64,000 nucleotides of DNA from Oerskovia paurometabola. Lineage in GTDB: Bacteria; Actinomycetota; Actinomycetes; Actinomycetales; Cellulomonadaceae. The DNA is taken from NCBI RefSeq assembly GCF_016907365.1, contig NZ_JAFBBV010000001.1, forward strand, positions 186,001 to 250,000. Direction: 5' to 3'. Positions 32,447 through 43,774 of the stretch are shown one piece after another; positions within the stretch are counted from its first letter, which is position 1, and every line of letters starts with the position of its first letter. Both the position numbers and the translations under genes were made by a program. The notes under the pieces were generated by a model. The model saw only the letters and a list, made by a program, of their open reading frames with translations, was not told the DNA's origin and searched no databases.

Positions 32447-32758
32447 TCAGTCGACGAGCGTGAACTGCGTCAGGACACCGCTGATCTCGAGCAGGTCCCG
32501 GATGCGTTCCGGGACGCCGACCAGGACGGGGGCCGCGCCCCCGGCGAGGAGGGACAGGTACAGCAGCCGCAGACCACCCGAGTCCATGAACGTGACGTCG
32601 GTCAGGTCGATCGTGACGGGGCCGTCGGCGCGTTCGAGCGATCGGACGAGGTCCCCTTCGGAGCGGTCCTGGACCGCGGCGTCGACCTCACCCCACATCG
32701 TCCATCGAGGTCCGGAGTCGTCGATGCGGACTCCCCCTTGCGTCGTGTGCTCCGGCAC
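32447..32758 (-). CDS. STAS domain anti-sigma factor antagonist (RsbV-like)
   Basis: The 103-residue protein is a single STAS domain. The phosphorylatable serine lies in TDVTFMDSGGLRLLYL, and the preceding WTMWGEVDAAV strand and GVPERIRDLLEISGV helix are typical. In partner switching, the dephosphorylated form binds the RsbW-type kinase and frees the sigma factor. GTG 32758 has GAGAGGCGAGC upstream; a longer GTG start (32794) adds 12 polar residues. It is the first gene of a two-gene minus-strand unit facing the phytochrome phosphatase, which would dephosphorylate it. Confidence 0.9.
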   Translation of the reverse strand: MPEHTTQGGVRIDDSGPRWTMWGEVDAAVQDRSEGDLVRSLERADGPVTIDLTDVTFMDSGGLRLLYLSLLAGGAAPVLVGVPERIRDLLEISGVLTQFTLVD

Positions 32759-32942
32759 TGCTCGCCTCTCGCTCGTGTCCTGAGTGGTGTGCACCCCGGT
32801 CGCTTGTCGACCGGGACCCGTGCCAGGTTACGGAACTTCTGGCCCGGTTTCCTTCCAGGACTCGCTCCGTCACCGGACCTGCACAGTTCACCCGGTGCTC
32901 GAGGGGGCCCGCGAGGCCCGGAACCCCGGGCATGATGGCCTC

Positions 32943-34136
32943 ATGAAGGTCTCCCGCAGGTCGCACGTCCCCCCGTTCGCCGTCATGGAGGTCCTCGCCG
33001 CGGCGAACGCCCGCCGCGACGCGGGCGAGCCGGTCCTCAACCTGTGCGCGGGGGAACCCGCGACGGGCGCGTCCGACGTCGTGCGGCGCCGGGCGATCCA
33101 GCTCCTCGAGTCGGGGGACCTGGGCTACACCGAGGCACTGGGCGTGCCGGCGCTGCGCCAGGCGATCGCGGAGCACTACGGACGCACCTACGGTGTGAGC
33201 GTCGACCCGTCGCGCGTCGCGGTGACCACGGGGTCGTCGGGCGGCTTCATGCTCGCGTTCCTCGCGGCGTTCGACCCGGGGGACCGCGTCGCGCTGGCCC
33301 GTCCCGGGTACCCCGCGTACCGGAACATCCTCTCGGCCCTGGGGTGCGAGGTCGTCGAGCTCGACTGCGGCCCCGAGACCCGCTACCAGCCGACGGTCTC
33401 CCAGCTCATGGAGGCGTACTACGGGGGCGGCCTCGACGGGCTCGTGGTCGCGAGCCCGGCGAACCCGACCGGGACCATGATCCCGCCGGCCGACCTCGCC
33501 GAGCTCGCGGCGTGGTGCACCGACCACGACGTGCGCCTGGTCAGCGACGAGATCTACCACGGCATCGTCTACGCCGACCCCGCGTCGGAGGCCGGCGAGA
33601 CGGCGACCGCTGCGCAGTACCTCGACGGCGGCGCGGTCGTCGTGAACTCGTTCTCCAAGTACTGGGCCATGACCGGGTGGCGGCTCGGGTGGCTCGTGCT
33701 GCCCGAGGACCTCGTGGCCCCGGTCGACGCGCTCGCGGGCAACATCGCGCTGAGCCCGCCGGCGCTCGCACAGCACGCGGGCGTCGCGGCGCTGACCCCC
33801 GAGGGGTACGCGGCGGCGGCGGCGAACGTCGCCCGGTACGCGGACTCGCGCGCCCTGGTGCTCGACCGGCTCGACGACCTGGGCTGGGACCCGGTCGCCC
33901 CGGCGGACGGTGCGTTCTACGTGTACGCGAACGTCGCCGGGTCGGGCATGGACTCGGTCACGTGGTGCGAGCGGCTCCTCGCCGACACCGGGGTCGCGCT
34001 CACGCCCGGCACGGACTTCGACGGCGTGCGCGGCCACGAGTGGGTCCGGTTGTCGTTCGCGGCGGCGCCCGAGGTCGTGGCCGAGGCGGTCGACCGGATC
34101 GCGGCGTGGCGGGCCGCGGGGTACCGGCGGGTGTGA
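32943..34136 (+). CDS. Class I/II PLP-dependent aminotransferase
   Basis: The 397-residue fold-type I aminotransferase has the expected blocks: LNLCAGEPATGAS, YTEALGVPALRQAIA, TTGSSGGFMLAF, ASPANPTGTMIPP, LVSDEIYHGIVY and the PLP lysine K239 in NSFSKYWAMTGWRLGW. The final arginine for substrate carboxylate is in GHEWVRLSFAA. It resembles AspC/AlaT-like or valine-pyruvate-type enzymes. The amino-acid substrate cannot be read from sequence. ATG 32943 lies six bases after CATGAT and has no ribosome site. It is divergent from the STAS gene. Confidence 0.9.
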   Translation: MKVSRRSHVPPFAVMEVLAAANARRDAGEPVLNLCAGEPATGASDVVRRRAIQLLESGDLGYTEALGVPALRQAIAEHYGRTYGVSVDPSRVAVTTGSSGGFMLAFLAAFDPGDRVALARPGYPAYRNILSALGCEVVELDCGPETRYQPTVSQLMEAYYGGGLDGLVVASPANPTGTMIPPADLAELAAWCTDHDVRLVSDEIYHGIVYADPASEAGETATAAQYLDGGAVVVNSFSKYWAMTGWRLGWLVLPEDLVAPVDALAGNIALSPPALAQHAGVAALTPEGYAAAAANVARYADSRALVLDRLDDLGWDPVAPADGAFYVYANVAGSGMDSVTWCERLLADTGVALTPGTDFDGVRGHEWVRLSFAAAPEVVAEAVDRIAAWRAAGYRRV

Positions 34137-34143
34137 CGGGTCG

Positions 34144-34485
34144 TCAGGCAGCCAGGTCCACGGCACGCGCCTGGGCGGTGGGCGCTTCGAGAGGGATGAC
34201 GACCGCCTCGGTCGCGCGACGCCGTCGGGCCTTGACGAGCACGACGATGGCCTGACCGCCGATGACGATCCACACCACGTTCGCGACCGCCGAGGGCCAT
34301 ACGCCGTTGACCGCGGCGACCAGGCACATGAGCCCGGCGCCCACGAAGTTCGTGAGCTGGAACCGCAGCGAGTCCCCCGACCAGCGGCCACGGGTGACCA
34401 TCGCGTACGCCGTGACGGCCGCGATCGCGCCGACCCATCCGAGGGGGGTCACGACCAGGTCGACGAGGGCGGGGGAAGCGGACAT
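34144..34485 (-). CDS. CBU_0592-type small membrane protein
   Basis: The 113-residue protein has three membrane helices with LGWVGAIAAVTAYAMVTRGR, FQLTNFVGAGLMCLVAAVNG and PSAVANVVWIVIGGQA. This pattern of G-W-x-G-A, AY, R-x-S, QLxNFxGA and PSxxxNxxWxxIG matches the CBU_0592 family of uncharacterised membrane proteins. ATG 34483-34485 has GGAGACCGCC ahead. It is divergent from the LysR gene, which may control it; the intergenic region (34486-34680) is notably AT-rich and contains a LysR-type dyad. It ends eight bases from the convergent aminotransferase stop. Confidence 0.82.
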   Translation of the reverse strand: MSASPALVDLVVTPLGWVGAIAAVTAYAMVTRGRWSGDSLRFQLTNFVGAGLMCLVAAVNGVWPSAVANVVWIVIGGQAIVVLVKARRRRATEAVVIPLEAPTAQARAVDLAA

Positions 34486-34634
34486 GGCGGTCTCCGGGCA
34501 GGGGTCATGAAGGGATCGGGGAGGGGGGTCCTGGTGGGAGCTGCGACGCTGCAGCGACCAGGTGGATTGTGGGCGCCAGCCCCTTTTGAGGAGGACCGGC
34601 CGGCGCCACGTCACAAGTGTGACCCCGAAAATCA

Positions 34635-34674
34635 TTCAGCACAATTGAAGAACTCTGACGTGGCCGTTTAGCAT
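34635..34674 (+). promoter_or_regulatory. LysR promoter (-35 TTGAAG, -10 TAGCAT) with a TTCA-N7-TGAA dyad
   Basis: TTGAAG (34645-34650) and TAGCAT (34669-34674) are 18 bases apart. The expected transcription start falls on the ATG at 34681, so the mRNA is leaderless. TTCA-N7-TGAA (34635-34649) overlaps the -35 and has the symmetry of a LysR autoregulatory site. Confidence 0.65.
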
Positions 34675-34680
34675 CACTAC

Positions 34681-35586
34681 ATGGCCACGGACCCACGAAG
34701 ACTTGGTTTCCTGCTTGCCGTGCACCGGTCCGGAGGCGTCCTGGCGGCGGCCGACCTGCTGCACGTGACGCCCTCTGCCGTGTCTCAGCAAATAGCGCGT
34801 CTGGAGGCCGAGGAGAAGATCCAGGTCCTCGACCGGGGACCCCGTGGCGTGACCCTCACACCTGCGGGCCGCATCCTCGCCGAGGCCGCCGAACGCATCG
34901 AGTCCGAGATGGTCGAGGCCCGCAAGGCCATCGTCGCGATGAGCGAGGAGATGACCGGGACGGTGTCCGTCGGGTCGTTCCAGACCGCGATCCGCGCGGT
35001 CGTCGCCCCCACCTTCGCGTCGCTCGAGGCGCGCTACCCCGGCGTCGAGCTCGACGTCCAGGAGCTCGAGCCCGCCGAGGCCCTGCGGCTGCTGCGCAGC
35101 GGCGACCTGGACGTCGTCCTCCTGGAGCGCGACGAGGACGCCGACTCCCCCGCGCCGCGCGGGATGCGCGAGGTCCCGCTGCTCGACGAGCCGTGGCGCG
35201 TCGTGGTGCCCGCGGCGTTCCCCACGCCCGCGCGACTCGACGACGTGCGCGACGCGGTCTGGCTGGGACCCGAGACCACCACGGCCGCGGCCCGCGCCCT
35301 GCGCCGCCTCTCGCGCACGCTCGGCACGACGCTGCGCACGCGCCACTCGTACTACGACTTCGACGTCGCGCTCGCGCTCGTCGCCGCCGGGCAGGGCGTC
35401 GCGATGCTCCCTGCGCTCGCCGTCCAGGGCGAGATGCCCGACGGCGTCACGGTCGTCCCGCTCCCAGGTCTCGGTTCGCGTCGTCTCGTCGCACGCCACC
35501 GGGCCACCCGGCACGAGCCCCGGCCCGTCGTGAACGCGGTCATCGACGAGATGGTCGCGGCGGCCTCGGCGATCGAGCTGGGCTGA
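34681..35586 (+). CDS. LysR family transcriptional regulator
   Basis: The 301-residue regulator has an N-terminal LysR helix-turn-helix (LGFLLAVHRSGGVLAAADLL, TPSAVSQQIARLEAEE) and a C-terminal periplasmic-binding-type ligand domain (VSVGSFQTAIRAVVAPTF onwards). LysR proteins usually control a divergently transcribed gene together with themselves. Here that is the CBU_0592-type membrane protein. The ligand is unknown. ATG 34681 coincides with the predicted transcription start. Closely resembles regulators annotated near amino-acid exporters (LysE/ArgO) in actinobacteria, but this is a loose comparison. Confidence 0.92.
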   Translation: MATDPRRLGFLLAVHRSGGVLAAADLLHVTPSAVSQQIARLEAEEKIQVLDRGPRGVTLTPAGRILAEAAERIESEMVEARKAIVAMSEEMTGTVSVGSFQTAIRAVVAPTFASLEARYPGVELDVQELEPAEALRLLRSGDLDVVLLERDEDADSPAPRGMREVPLLDEPWRVVVPAAFPTPARLDDVRDAVWLGPETTTAAARALRRLSRTLGTTLRTRHSYYDFDVALALVAAGQGVAMLPALAVQGEMPDGVTVVPLPGLGSRRLVARHRATRHEPRPVVNAVIDEMVAAASAIELG

Positions 35587-35597
35587 ACCAGGGGCGC

Positions 35598-35804
35598 TCA
35601 GCGCCTGCCGACCGACAGGCTCCCGTCGTCGAGCACCGACAGCTCGTCCAGGACCCGGGTGAGGGTGCCCGCCGACCGGTCCCAGCGCATCGCCCGGGGG
35701 TCCGCGGGGAGGTCGACGCCCCGGGCCGGCACGTCCGGTGTGGCGAGGTGCCGAGGGACGTAGGCGGACTTGCGGGGCTGCTGGTCCTGCGAGGTCATGT
35801 CCAT
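35598..35804 (-). CDS. Small hypothetical protein (68 aa)
   Basis: This is an unrecognised 68-residue polar protein, MDMTSQDQQPRKSAYVPRHL at the start and SVLDDGSLSVGRR at the end, with no membrane segment. Start ATG 35802-35804 has GAGGGGGC eleven bases upstream; a second ATG lies two codons in. The stop TCA (minus strand TGA) is in the loop of a GGCGC/GCGCC hairpin shared with the end of the LysR gene. Codon use is genome-like. Similar short acidic-basic proteins accompany LysR genes in relatives, but I cannot name a family. Confidence 0.55.
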   Translation of the reverse strand: MDMTSQDQQPRKSAYVPRHLATPDVPARGVDLPADPRAMRWDRSAGTLTRVLDELSVLDDGSLSVGRR

Positions 35805-35960
35805 GCTGGGTGAAGCCCCCTCGGGCGCTCGTGGTGGTCCTCGACGCGGGCGCGCGACGGGATGAGCACCTCATCCTGCCCGCCGCACGGGCGGGGCGAA
35901 GGAGGCGCGCCCGCGCACGTGGGCGGGACCATGGGGAGAGTCGTGGAGATCGTGTGGGCG

Positions 35961-36611
35961 CTACTCACGGACGAACACCTGGTACCGCTCCGGGTCCTTC
36001 TGGGCTGCGACGGTCGCTGCGACCCGCGCCTCGGCCTCCTCCCTGGTCGCCAGCACGTCGCAGTCGAACGTGTCGTAGAACGTGATCGAGGTGTGCGCCC
36101 AGCCGAGGACGGGGGCGGTCCCTGCCGGGCAGCTCCCGACGAGCGGGTACACGAACACGATCTGCTTGCCCGTCTGGAGGCCGATCTTGCGGGCGATGCC
36201 CTGGGCGGTGTCGACGATCAGGCTGCGGTTCGTGACGATCTGGTCGGGTACGCCCGGGTCCTGGACGCTCTTGTCGACCTGGCCCTGCACGTAGGACCTG
36301 ACACGCTCCGGCAAGGGTTCGTCGCTCGTGACGACGACCCGCGACCCGTCGGGCAGGGCGAACGCCCTCTTGCCGTCGGGGAGCCTGTCGACGTCCTCCG
36401 CGGCGATCTTCTCGCCCGTGGCGACGGCGAGCTCCTCGTGCGCCGGGGCCGTGGCCGCGGCGTCCTGCACGGACGACCCGTCGGCTCCCGGGCCCGCCGG
36501 GTTCCCGCGAGCGTCCCCGACGCAACCCTCGAGCAGCGCGAGCAGTGCGAGCATCACGAGGGTGGCGGCTATCAGCAAGAACCCCGCACGGCGATTCTCG
36601 GGGGTCGTCAC
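35961..36611 (-). CDS. Putative lipoprotein (216 aa)
   Basis: This uncharacterised exported protein begins MTTPENRRAGFLLIAATLVM and continues through a hydrophobic stretch to a lipobox-like LLEGC, so the cysteine (about residue 30) is probably lipidated. The mature domain (about 180 residues) has no family that I recognise. GTG 36611 has GACGGAGGTGCGG upstream. The gene is divergent from the large repeat-containing surface protein at 36823, with 211 bases between them that hold no other gene. Confidence 0.75.
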   Translation of the reverse strand: MTTPENRRAGFLLIAATLVMLALLALLEGCVGDARGNPAGPGADGSSVQDAAATAPAHEELAVATGEKIAAEDVDRLPDGKRAFALPDGSRVVVTSDEPLPERVRSYVQGQVDKSVQDPGVPDQIVTNRSLIVDTAQGIARKIGLQTGKQIVFVYPLVGSCPAGTAPVLGWAHTSITFYDTFDCDVLATREEAEARVAATVAAQKDPERYQVFVRE

Positions 36612-36822
36612 AGACCGCACCTCCGTCGATCTCGGGCATGCTCGCCAGGAGCACACGTCGGTTTTCCACCTCCTATGCGGCGGGCGCGGCGTCGGCCTGC
36701 TTCCCGTGGCGCAGGGGCTGTCGCCGCGGCGCAGACCGCGCGGGGCGCCCTCGCGAGCGCGCCGGGGAACCCGCGCACGGCTCGGTCCGTCCGGCGCGCG
36801 CCGTCCGGCGCGTGCTCCTACC

Positions 36823-38904
36823 GTGTGGAAGGTGCGCGAACCCCAGCGGGCCGAGGCTGCCACCGCCTCGCAGACACCGCCCGCCCGACGTCTCGGGGCC
36901 GTCCGCGCCCTGGCCCTCGCCGTGGTCGTCGGCCTCGGTATCGGCCTCGGCGGCCCGGTCCCCGCGACCGCGGCGACCACGGCGGGCTGGGCCGCCTGGG
37001 AGCCGCTCACCGGGACAGGCGGCAGCTTCACGACGACGATGCGGCTGCCCGCGGGAGGATTCCCGGCCGCGACGGTGACGTCGGACTCGCGGGCCGGTCA
37101 GGTGGGCGTCCAGTCCGGGACCAGCTCATGGCTGAGCGCTGCGACGCCGGTCGGGGCGAGGTACGGGTCGAGCCAGGGGCAGCCCTACCTGAACCTGCGC
37201 CCGCGGGCCGACACCCCGACCACCCCGTCGACCACGACGTACACGTTCGAGCGCCCCACCCCGGCGGGCGGGTGGACATTCGTCCTGGGCGACATCGACG
37301 CCGACCAGGTGACGGTCGTCGCCCGGGGTGAGGGAGGCCGGCTCCTGACGGGGGCCGAGCTGGGCTACCAGGGCGGGTTCAACTACTGCGCGGTCGCCCC
37401 GAGCCCGGCCTGCACGGGCGTGGACGTCCCGACGTGGAACCCCGCGACGGGCGTCCTGCAAGGGAACACGGCGGCGACCGACACGTCAGGGGCCACGGGC
37501 TGGTTCGAGCCCACGGCGCCCGTGACGAGCCTGACGCTCCTGTTCCAGCAGCGCTCCGGCTTCCCCGTCTTCCAGACGTGGTTCGCGTCGCTCGCACGCG
37601 ACGTCACCGGGACGGTCGTGCTGCAGGGCGTGGGGCCCGTCGCCGGTGCGACGCTCGCGCTCCTGTCCGCGGACGGGGTCCGGCTCGCGACCACGACCTC
37701 GGGAGCCGACGGCACGTACTCGTTCACGGGGTACACCGCGGCGGACGGGTACACGGTCGAGGTCACCCCTCCGCCGGCCCCGGCGGGTCAGGCGGGGTAC
37801 GTCGTCGTCGGCCCCGGCTCCCTGCCCGCGGACCTCGCGGCGACCGACGCGACCGGGGTCGACTTCACGGTCCGCCCGATCCTCCCGGTCCCGGTGGGCG
37901 GCACCGTCCTCACGGAGGACGGGACGCCCGTCCCCGGCGCCACCATCACGATCGCGGGCCCGGGCGGGCCCGTCACGGCGGTGACCGACTCGAACGGGGC
38001 GTACCTCGTCGACCAGGTCGCCCTGGGGCAGCACACCGTGACCGTGACACCGCCGCCGGGGTACACGGTGGAGGAGCCCGGTCAGTCGTTCGAGGTCTTT
38101 CCCGGGGAGGAGGCGCTGCGTACCGTGAGCTTCGTGGTCCAGCCCTTCCCGGCGGCCTCCGGGGCGGTGACGGCGGGCGGACTGGGCGTCGCGGGGGCGG
38201 TGGTGTCCTTCACGGGACCGGGAGGCGCGACGGGCAGCACCCTCACGGCCGCGGACGGCACGTACCTCTTCGATCTTCTCCCCGCCGGTCCGTACACGGT
38301 CACGGTCGCTCCCCCGCCCGGGTTCACGGTGGACGAACCGGCGTCGCGCACCGTCACGCTGGGTGCGCAGGACGTGACCGGGATCGACTTCACGCTCGCC
38401 CGGCCGGGCGCGGTCGGCGGCACGGTCACGGCTGACGACGGCGCGCCGGTCCCGGGGGCGGCCGTCCTGGTGAGCGGCCCCGGCGGCGACGTCCCGCTCA
38501 CGTCCGGCCCGGACGGGACCTACTTCGTCGACGGGCTCGGCCCGGGCGACTACACGATCACGCTGACCGTGCCGGGCGGCTACGTGGCCACGGGGCCGGT
38601 CGAGAGCGTCGTGACCCTCACGAGCGGGGGCGAGTCACGCCTCGACCAGGACTTCACGGTCGAGGCAGCCGTAGCCGTCGAGCCGGTCGTCCCCGTCGAG
38701 CCGACGCCGCCCGTCGGCCAGGGCACCCCGCCGGCCTCCTTCCCTGGTGCGGCGGCCGGTGCCGGACGCACGACCGGCCCGGCAGCCCCGGCACGTCTCG
38801 CGAGCTCGGGCGCAGACCCGACCGTCCCGCTCGCGGTTGCCGCTGCGCTGACCACCGCAGGACTCGCCCTGGTCGGCGGACGAGCGCTGCGCCGTCGGGC
38901 CTGA
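36823..38904 (+). CDS. Secreted surface protein with repeated Cna-B/carboxypeptidase-regulatory-like domains and a sortase-E-type tail
   Basis: The protein of about 693 residues has a signal peptide (RRLGAVRALALAVVVGLGIG then PATAATTAG), an N-terminal beta-rich domain (about 40-260) and at least four repeated prealbumin-like units marked by GGTV or GAVTA starts, VPGATITIAGPGG-type cores and G-x-Y-x-V/F-D-x-L turns. The C-terminus has LASSGAD, a hydrophobic helix and GGRALRRRA. That is the class E sortase pattern LAxTG with Ser for Thr, so it is probably wall-anchored. The start is uncertain: GTG 36823 or 36832. Such repeats act as stalks for adhesins. No sortase gene is adjacent. Confidence 0.8.
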   Translation: MWKVREPQRAEAATASQTPPARRLGAVRALALAVVVGLGIGLGGPVPATAATTAGWAAWEPLTGTGGSFTTTMRLPAGGFPAATVTSDSRAGQVGVQSGTSSWLSAATPVGARYGSSQGQPYLNLRPRADTPTTPSTTTYTFERPTPAGGWTFVLGDIDADQVTVVARGEGGRLLTGAELGYQGGFNYCAVAPSPACTGVDVPTWNPATGVLQGNTAATDTSGATGWFEPTAPVTSLTLLFQQRSGFPVFQTWFASLARDVTGTVVLQGVGPVAGATLALLSADGVRLATTTSGADGTYSFTGYTAADGYTVEVTPPPAPAGQAGYVVVGPGSLPADLAATDATGVDFTVRPILPVPVGGTVLTEDGTPVPGATITIAGPGGPVTAVTDSNGAYLVDQVALGQHTVTVTPPPGYTVEEPGQSFEVFPGEEALRTVSFVVQPFPAASGAVTAGGLGVAGAVVSFTGPGGATGSTLTAADGTYLFDLLPAGPYTVTVAPPPGFTVDEPASRTVTLGAQDVTGIDFTLARPGAVGGTVTADDGAPVPGAAVLVSGPGGDVPLTSGPDGTYFVDGLGPGDYTITLTVPGGYVATGPVESVVTLTSGGESRLDQDFTVEAAVAVEPVVPVEPTPPVGQGTPPASFPGAAAGAGRTTGPAAPARLASSGADPTVPLAVAAALTTAGLALVGGRALRRRA

Positions 38905-38978
38905 GGACGCTCCCCCGCCCCACGCCCGCGCGAACCCTCCTGCCTGCGGAGGGGACTTTCCGGACGTAGCCTGCTCGG

Positions 38979-40412
38979 ATGGACGTAGCGGTGCTCGGAG
39001 CGACCGGTGACGTCGGGCGGCAGGTCGTCACGCAGCTCGTCGAGCGCCGCATCCTGCCGACGACCTCCCGGCTGCAGCTCGTCGGCCGGCCCGGCGGCGC
39101 CTCGGGGCGCGCGGTCCACGGGCTGCGCGCGGACCTGGTCGACGCCTACGACGAGCACGCCCCGCTCGTCGACGTGGCCCACTCCCCCGCCGACGTCGTC
39201 GCCGACGTGGTCGTCGTCGCGGCCGGGGCGACGACTCCCGCCCGCTCCGGAGCGTCGCTCGACCGGACCGGCCTCGCCGTCGCGAACCGCGAGGTCTTCG
39301 CCGAGTACGCCGATGCGATCGCGCTGCACGGGTCGGGGCACGAGGTCGTGATCGTGGTGTCCAACCCCGTCGAGGTCGGCGTCGCCGTGATGGCCCAGGC
39401 GCTGGGCGCGCGACGCGTCGTCGGGATGGGCGCCTGGCTCGACACCCTGCGCTTCCGGCGCGAGATCGCCGTCGAGCTGGGTGTCCGACGGCACCGCGTG
39501 GGCGGCTTCGTCGGTGGTCAGCACGGCGAGGACGCCGTGCCGCTCTGGTCGACGGTCCGCCTCAGCGGGCACGACCTCGCCGAGCGCGACCGGGCCGTGC
39601 GGCTCCTGCGCCGCGGACGCACGCTCGACCGGTTCCCGGACGAGATCGCCGCCGCCAAGGCCGAGCTCGTCGAGGTCGCGGCCACCGACGTCGGCGCCGC
39701 GTACCGCCTGATCGACACGTGGCCCGCCGACCTGCGCGTCGTCGCACGCCCCTGGATGACGCACCAGAGCGGCGCCAAGACGGCGACCGCCACGGCGTCC
39801 GCGACGGTCGACCTCGTCGAGGTCGTGCTCGACGGCCGCGAGATCGTCGTCGCCGGTCAGGTCGCCCTGGACGGCGAGGTGGCGCTCGCGGGCGAGCCGC
39901 AGCGAGGCGTCCTGGGCGTCCCGCTCGTGCTGGGTCCCGAGGGATGGACGCGCGTCCTTCTGGACGCCCTGCCCGACGACGAGACGCACCGCCTGCGCGG
40001 GGCGGCGGCGGCCGTGGGGTCGGCCCTGCGGACGGCGGGAGTGGTGGGCGAGCCGGGCGCATCGCCCGCCGCCCGGGGAGCCGGCGGGCCCACCACGCCC
40101 GAAGGCGTGCCCCCCGGCCCCGACGCGGCCGAACCCGCCTGGGTGGCCCAGGTCGAGGGCCTGCACCGAGCGGGCACCCTGACCGGCCTCACGGGCGTCT
40201 TCTCGACGCGCGGCGTGAGCTTCGAGCACCTCGCGACCGAGGAGGTCGAGGGCGACGGCGACGCGGGCACGATCCACGTGGGTTTCCGGGCCAGCGAACG
40301 TCGCGCGAGGGCGCTCGAGCGGGCGGTGCGACGTCTGGCGACGGTGCGCTCCGTCGTCGTGCACGGCGCTGACGGTGAGACGACCGCACCGCCGCACGAA
40401 CCTGCGCGCTAG
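38979..40412 (+). CDS. Malate dehydrogenase-like protein with a C-terminal ACT-like domain (477 aa)
   Basis: Residues about 1-330 form an LDH/MDH fold: VAVLGATGDVGRQVVTQLV is the NAD loop, VVVVAAGATTPARSG, VVSNPVEVGVAV, and VVGMGAWLDTLRFRREIA carry the catalytic Asp/Arg pair in LDTLRFR, and GGQHGEDAVPLWS carries the catalytic His. An Ala/Gly/Pro-rich linker leads to about 80 residues beginning VEGLHRAGTLTGLTGVFSTR that read as an ACT-type ligand domain. MDH is about 330 residues, so the extension is extra. ATG 38979 follows TAGCCT by six bases (leaderless). It lies directly before the glycine riboswitch and gcvPTH. Confidence 0.75.
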   Translation: MDVAVLGATGDVGRQVVTQLVERRILPTTSRLQLVGRPGGASGRAVHGLRADLVDAYDEHAPLVDVAHSPADVVADVVVVAAGATTPARSGASLDRTGLAVANREVFAEYADAIALHGSGHEVVIVVSNPVEVGVAVMAQALGARRVVGMGAWLDTLRFRREIAVELGVRRHRVGGFVGGQHGEDAVPLWSTVRLSGHDLAERDRAVRLLRRGRTLDRFPDEIAAAKAELVEVAATDVGAAYRLIDTWPADLRVVARPWMTHQSGAKTATATASATVDLVEVVLDGREIVVAGQVALDGEVALAGEPQRGVLGVPLVLGPEGWTRVLLDALPDDETHRLRGAAAAVGSALRTAGVVGEPGASPAARGAGGPTTPEGVPPGPDAAEPAWVAQVEGLHRAGTLTGLTGVFSTRGVSFEHLATEEVEGDGDAGTIHVGFRASERRARALERAVRRLATVRSVVVHGADGETTAPPHEPAR

Positions 40413-40449
40413 GCTGGGCGCACAACCACATACTGCTGCTCGAACCACT

Positions 40450-40718
40450 GCGGGAGAGCCCGGCCACCTCAGGGTGAGGTCGGCGCCGAAGGAGCAACTC
40501 CTCCCCGAGAATCTCTCAGGCCGACGTACCGCGGTGGCGAGGCAACTCTGGAAAGCGGTGGCTCCGCGCCCGCCCTCGGGCGCAGGAGTCCCCTACCGAC
40601 GGTGCAAGCCGGCGCGCACCGGGTCCGTGAGGACCATGGCGGACCGGCAAAACTCTCAGGTCGACGCTGCGCGTCCGATGACAGAGCGGGGAGGAACGGG
40701 CGGGCCCCTGGGCCTGCC
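40450..40718 (+). promoter_or_regulatory. Tandem glycine riboswitch controlling gcvPTH
   Basis: Aptamer 1 runs from GCGGGAGAG (40450) through GCCGAAGGAGCAACTCC, CTCTCAGGCC and the GAGGCAACTCTGGAAAGCGG tail. Aptamer 2 spans about 40583-40695, with CGACGGTGCAAGCCGG, AAAACTCTCAGGTC and GATGACAGAG. A 9-bp hairpin with one G-U pair (40699-40707 with 40710-40718) followed by GTCGTCTTCC is the likely expression platform. Glycine binding should favour expression of the cleavage system. The 338 bases between the MDH gene and gcvP hold only this element. Confidence 0.92.
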
Positions 40719-40750
40719 GTCGTCTTCCTCGCCGACCCCCGGAGACCTCC

Positions 40751-43649
<2,899 letters not shown>

Positions 43650-43651
<2 letters not shown>

Positions 43652-43699
43652 GGTGTCAGAACCAGCGTGACCACGAGGCCACGCTGGTTCTGACACCTC
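43650..43699 (+). terminator. 20-bp inverted repeat between gcvP and gcvT
   Basis: Bases 43650-43669 pair perfectly with 43680-43699, starting two bases before the gcvP stop codon ends. It may stabilise the upstream message or end some transcripts. It lies inside the operon, 76 bases before gcvT. Confidence 0.55.
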
Positions 43700-43774
43700 G
43701 GACCCACCCCAGGACCGTCAGGGCGTGGGTGACGTAGAGGTCACCCTCGTCCTGGCACCGCAGAGAGGATCACC

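Noticed and set aside
32361..32447. A sigma factor gene in the phytochrome/STAS cluster
   Set aside because: No region 2 or 4 sigma motif is present in either strand between 29.4 and 33 kb. The target sigma must lie elsewhere.
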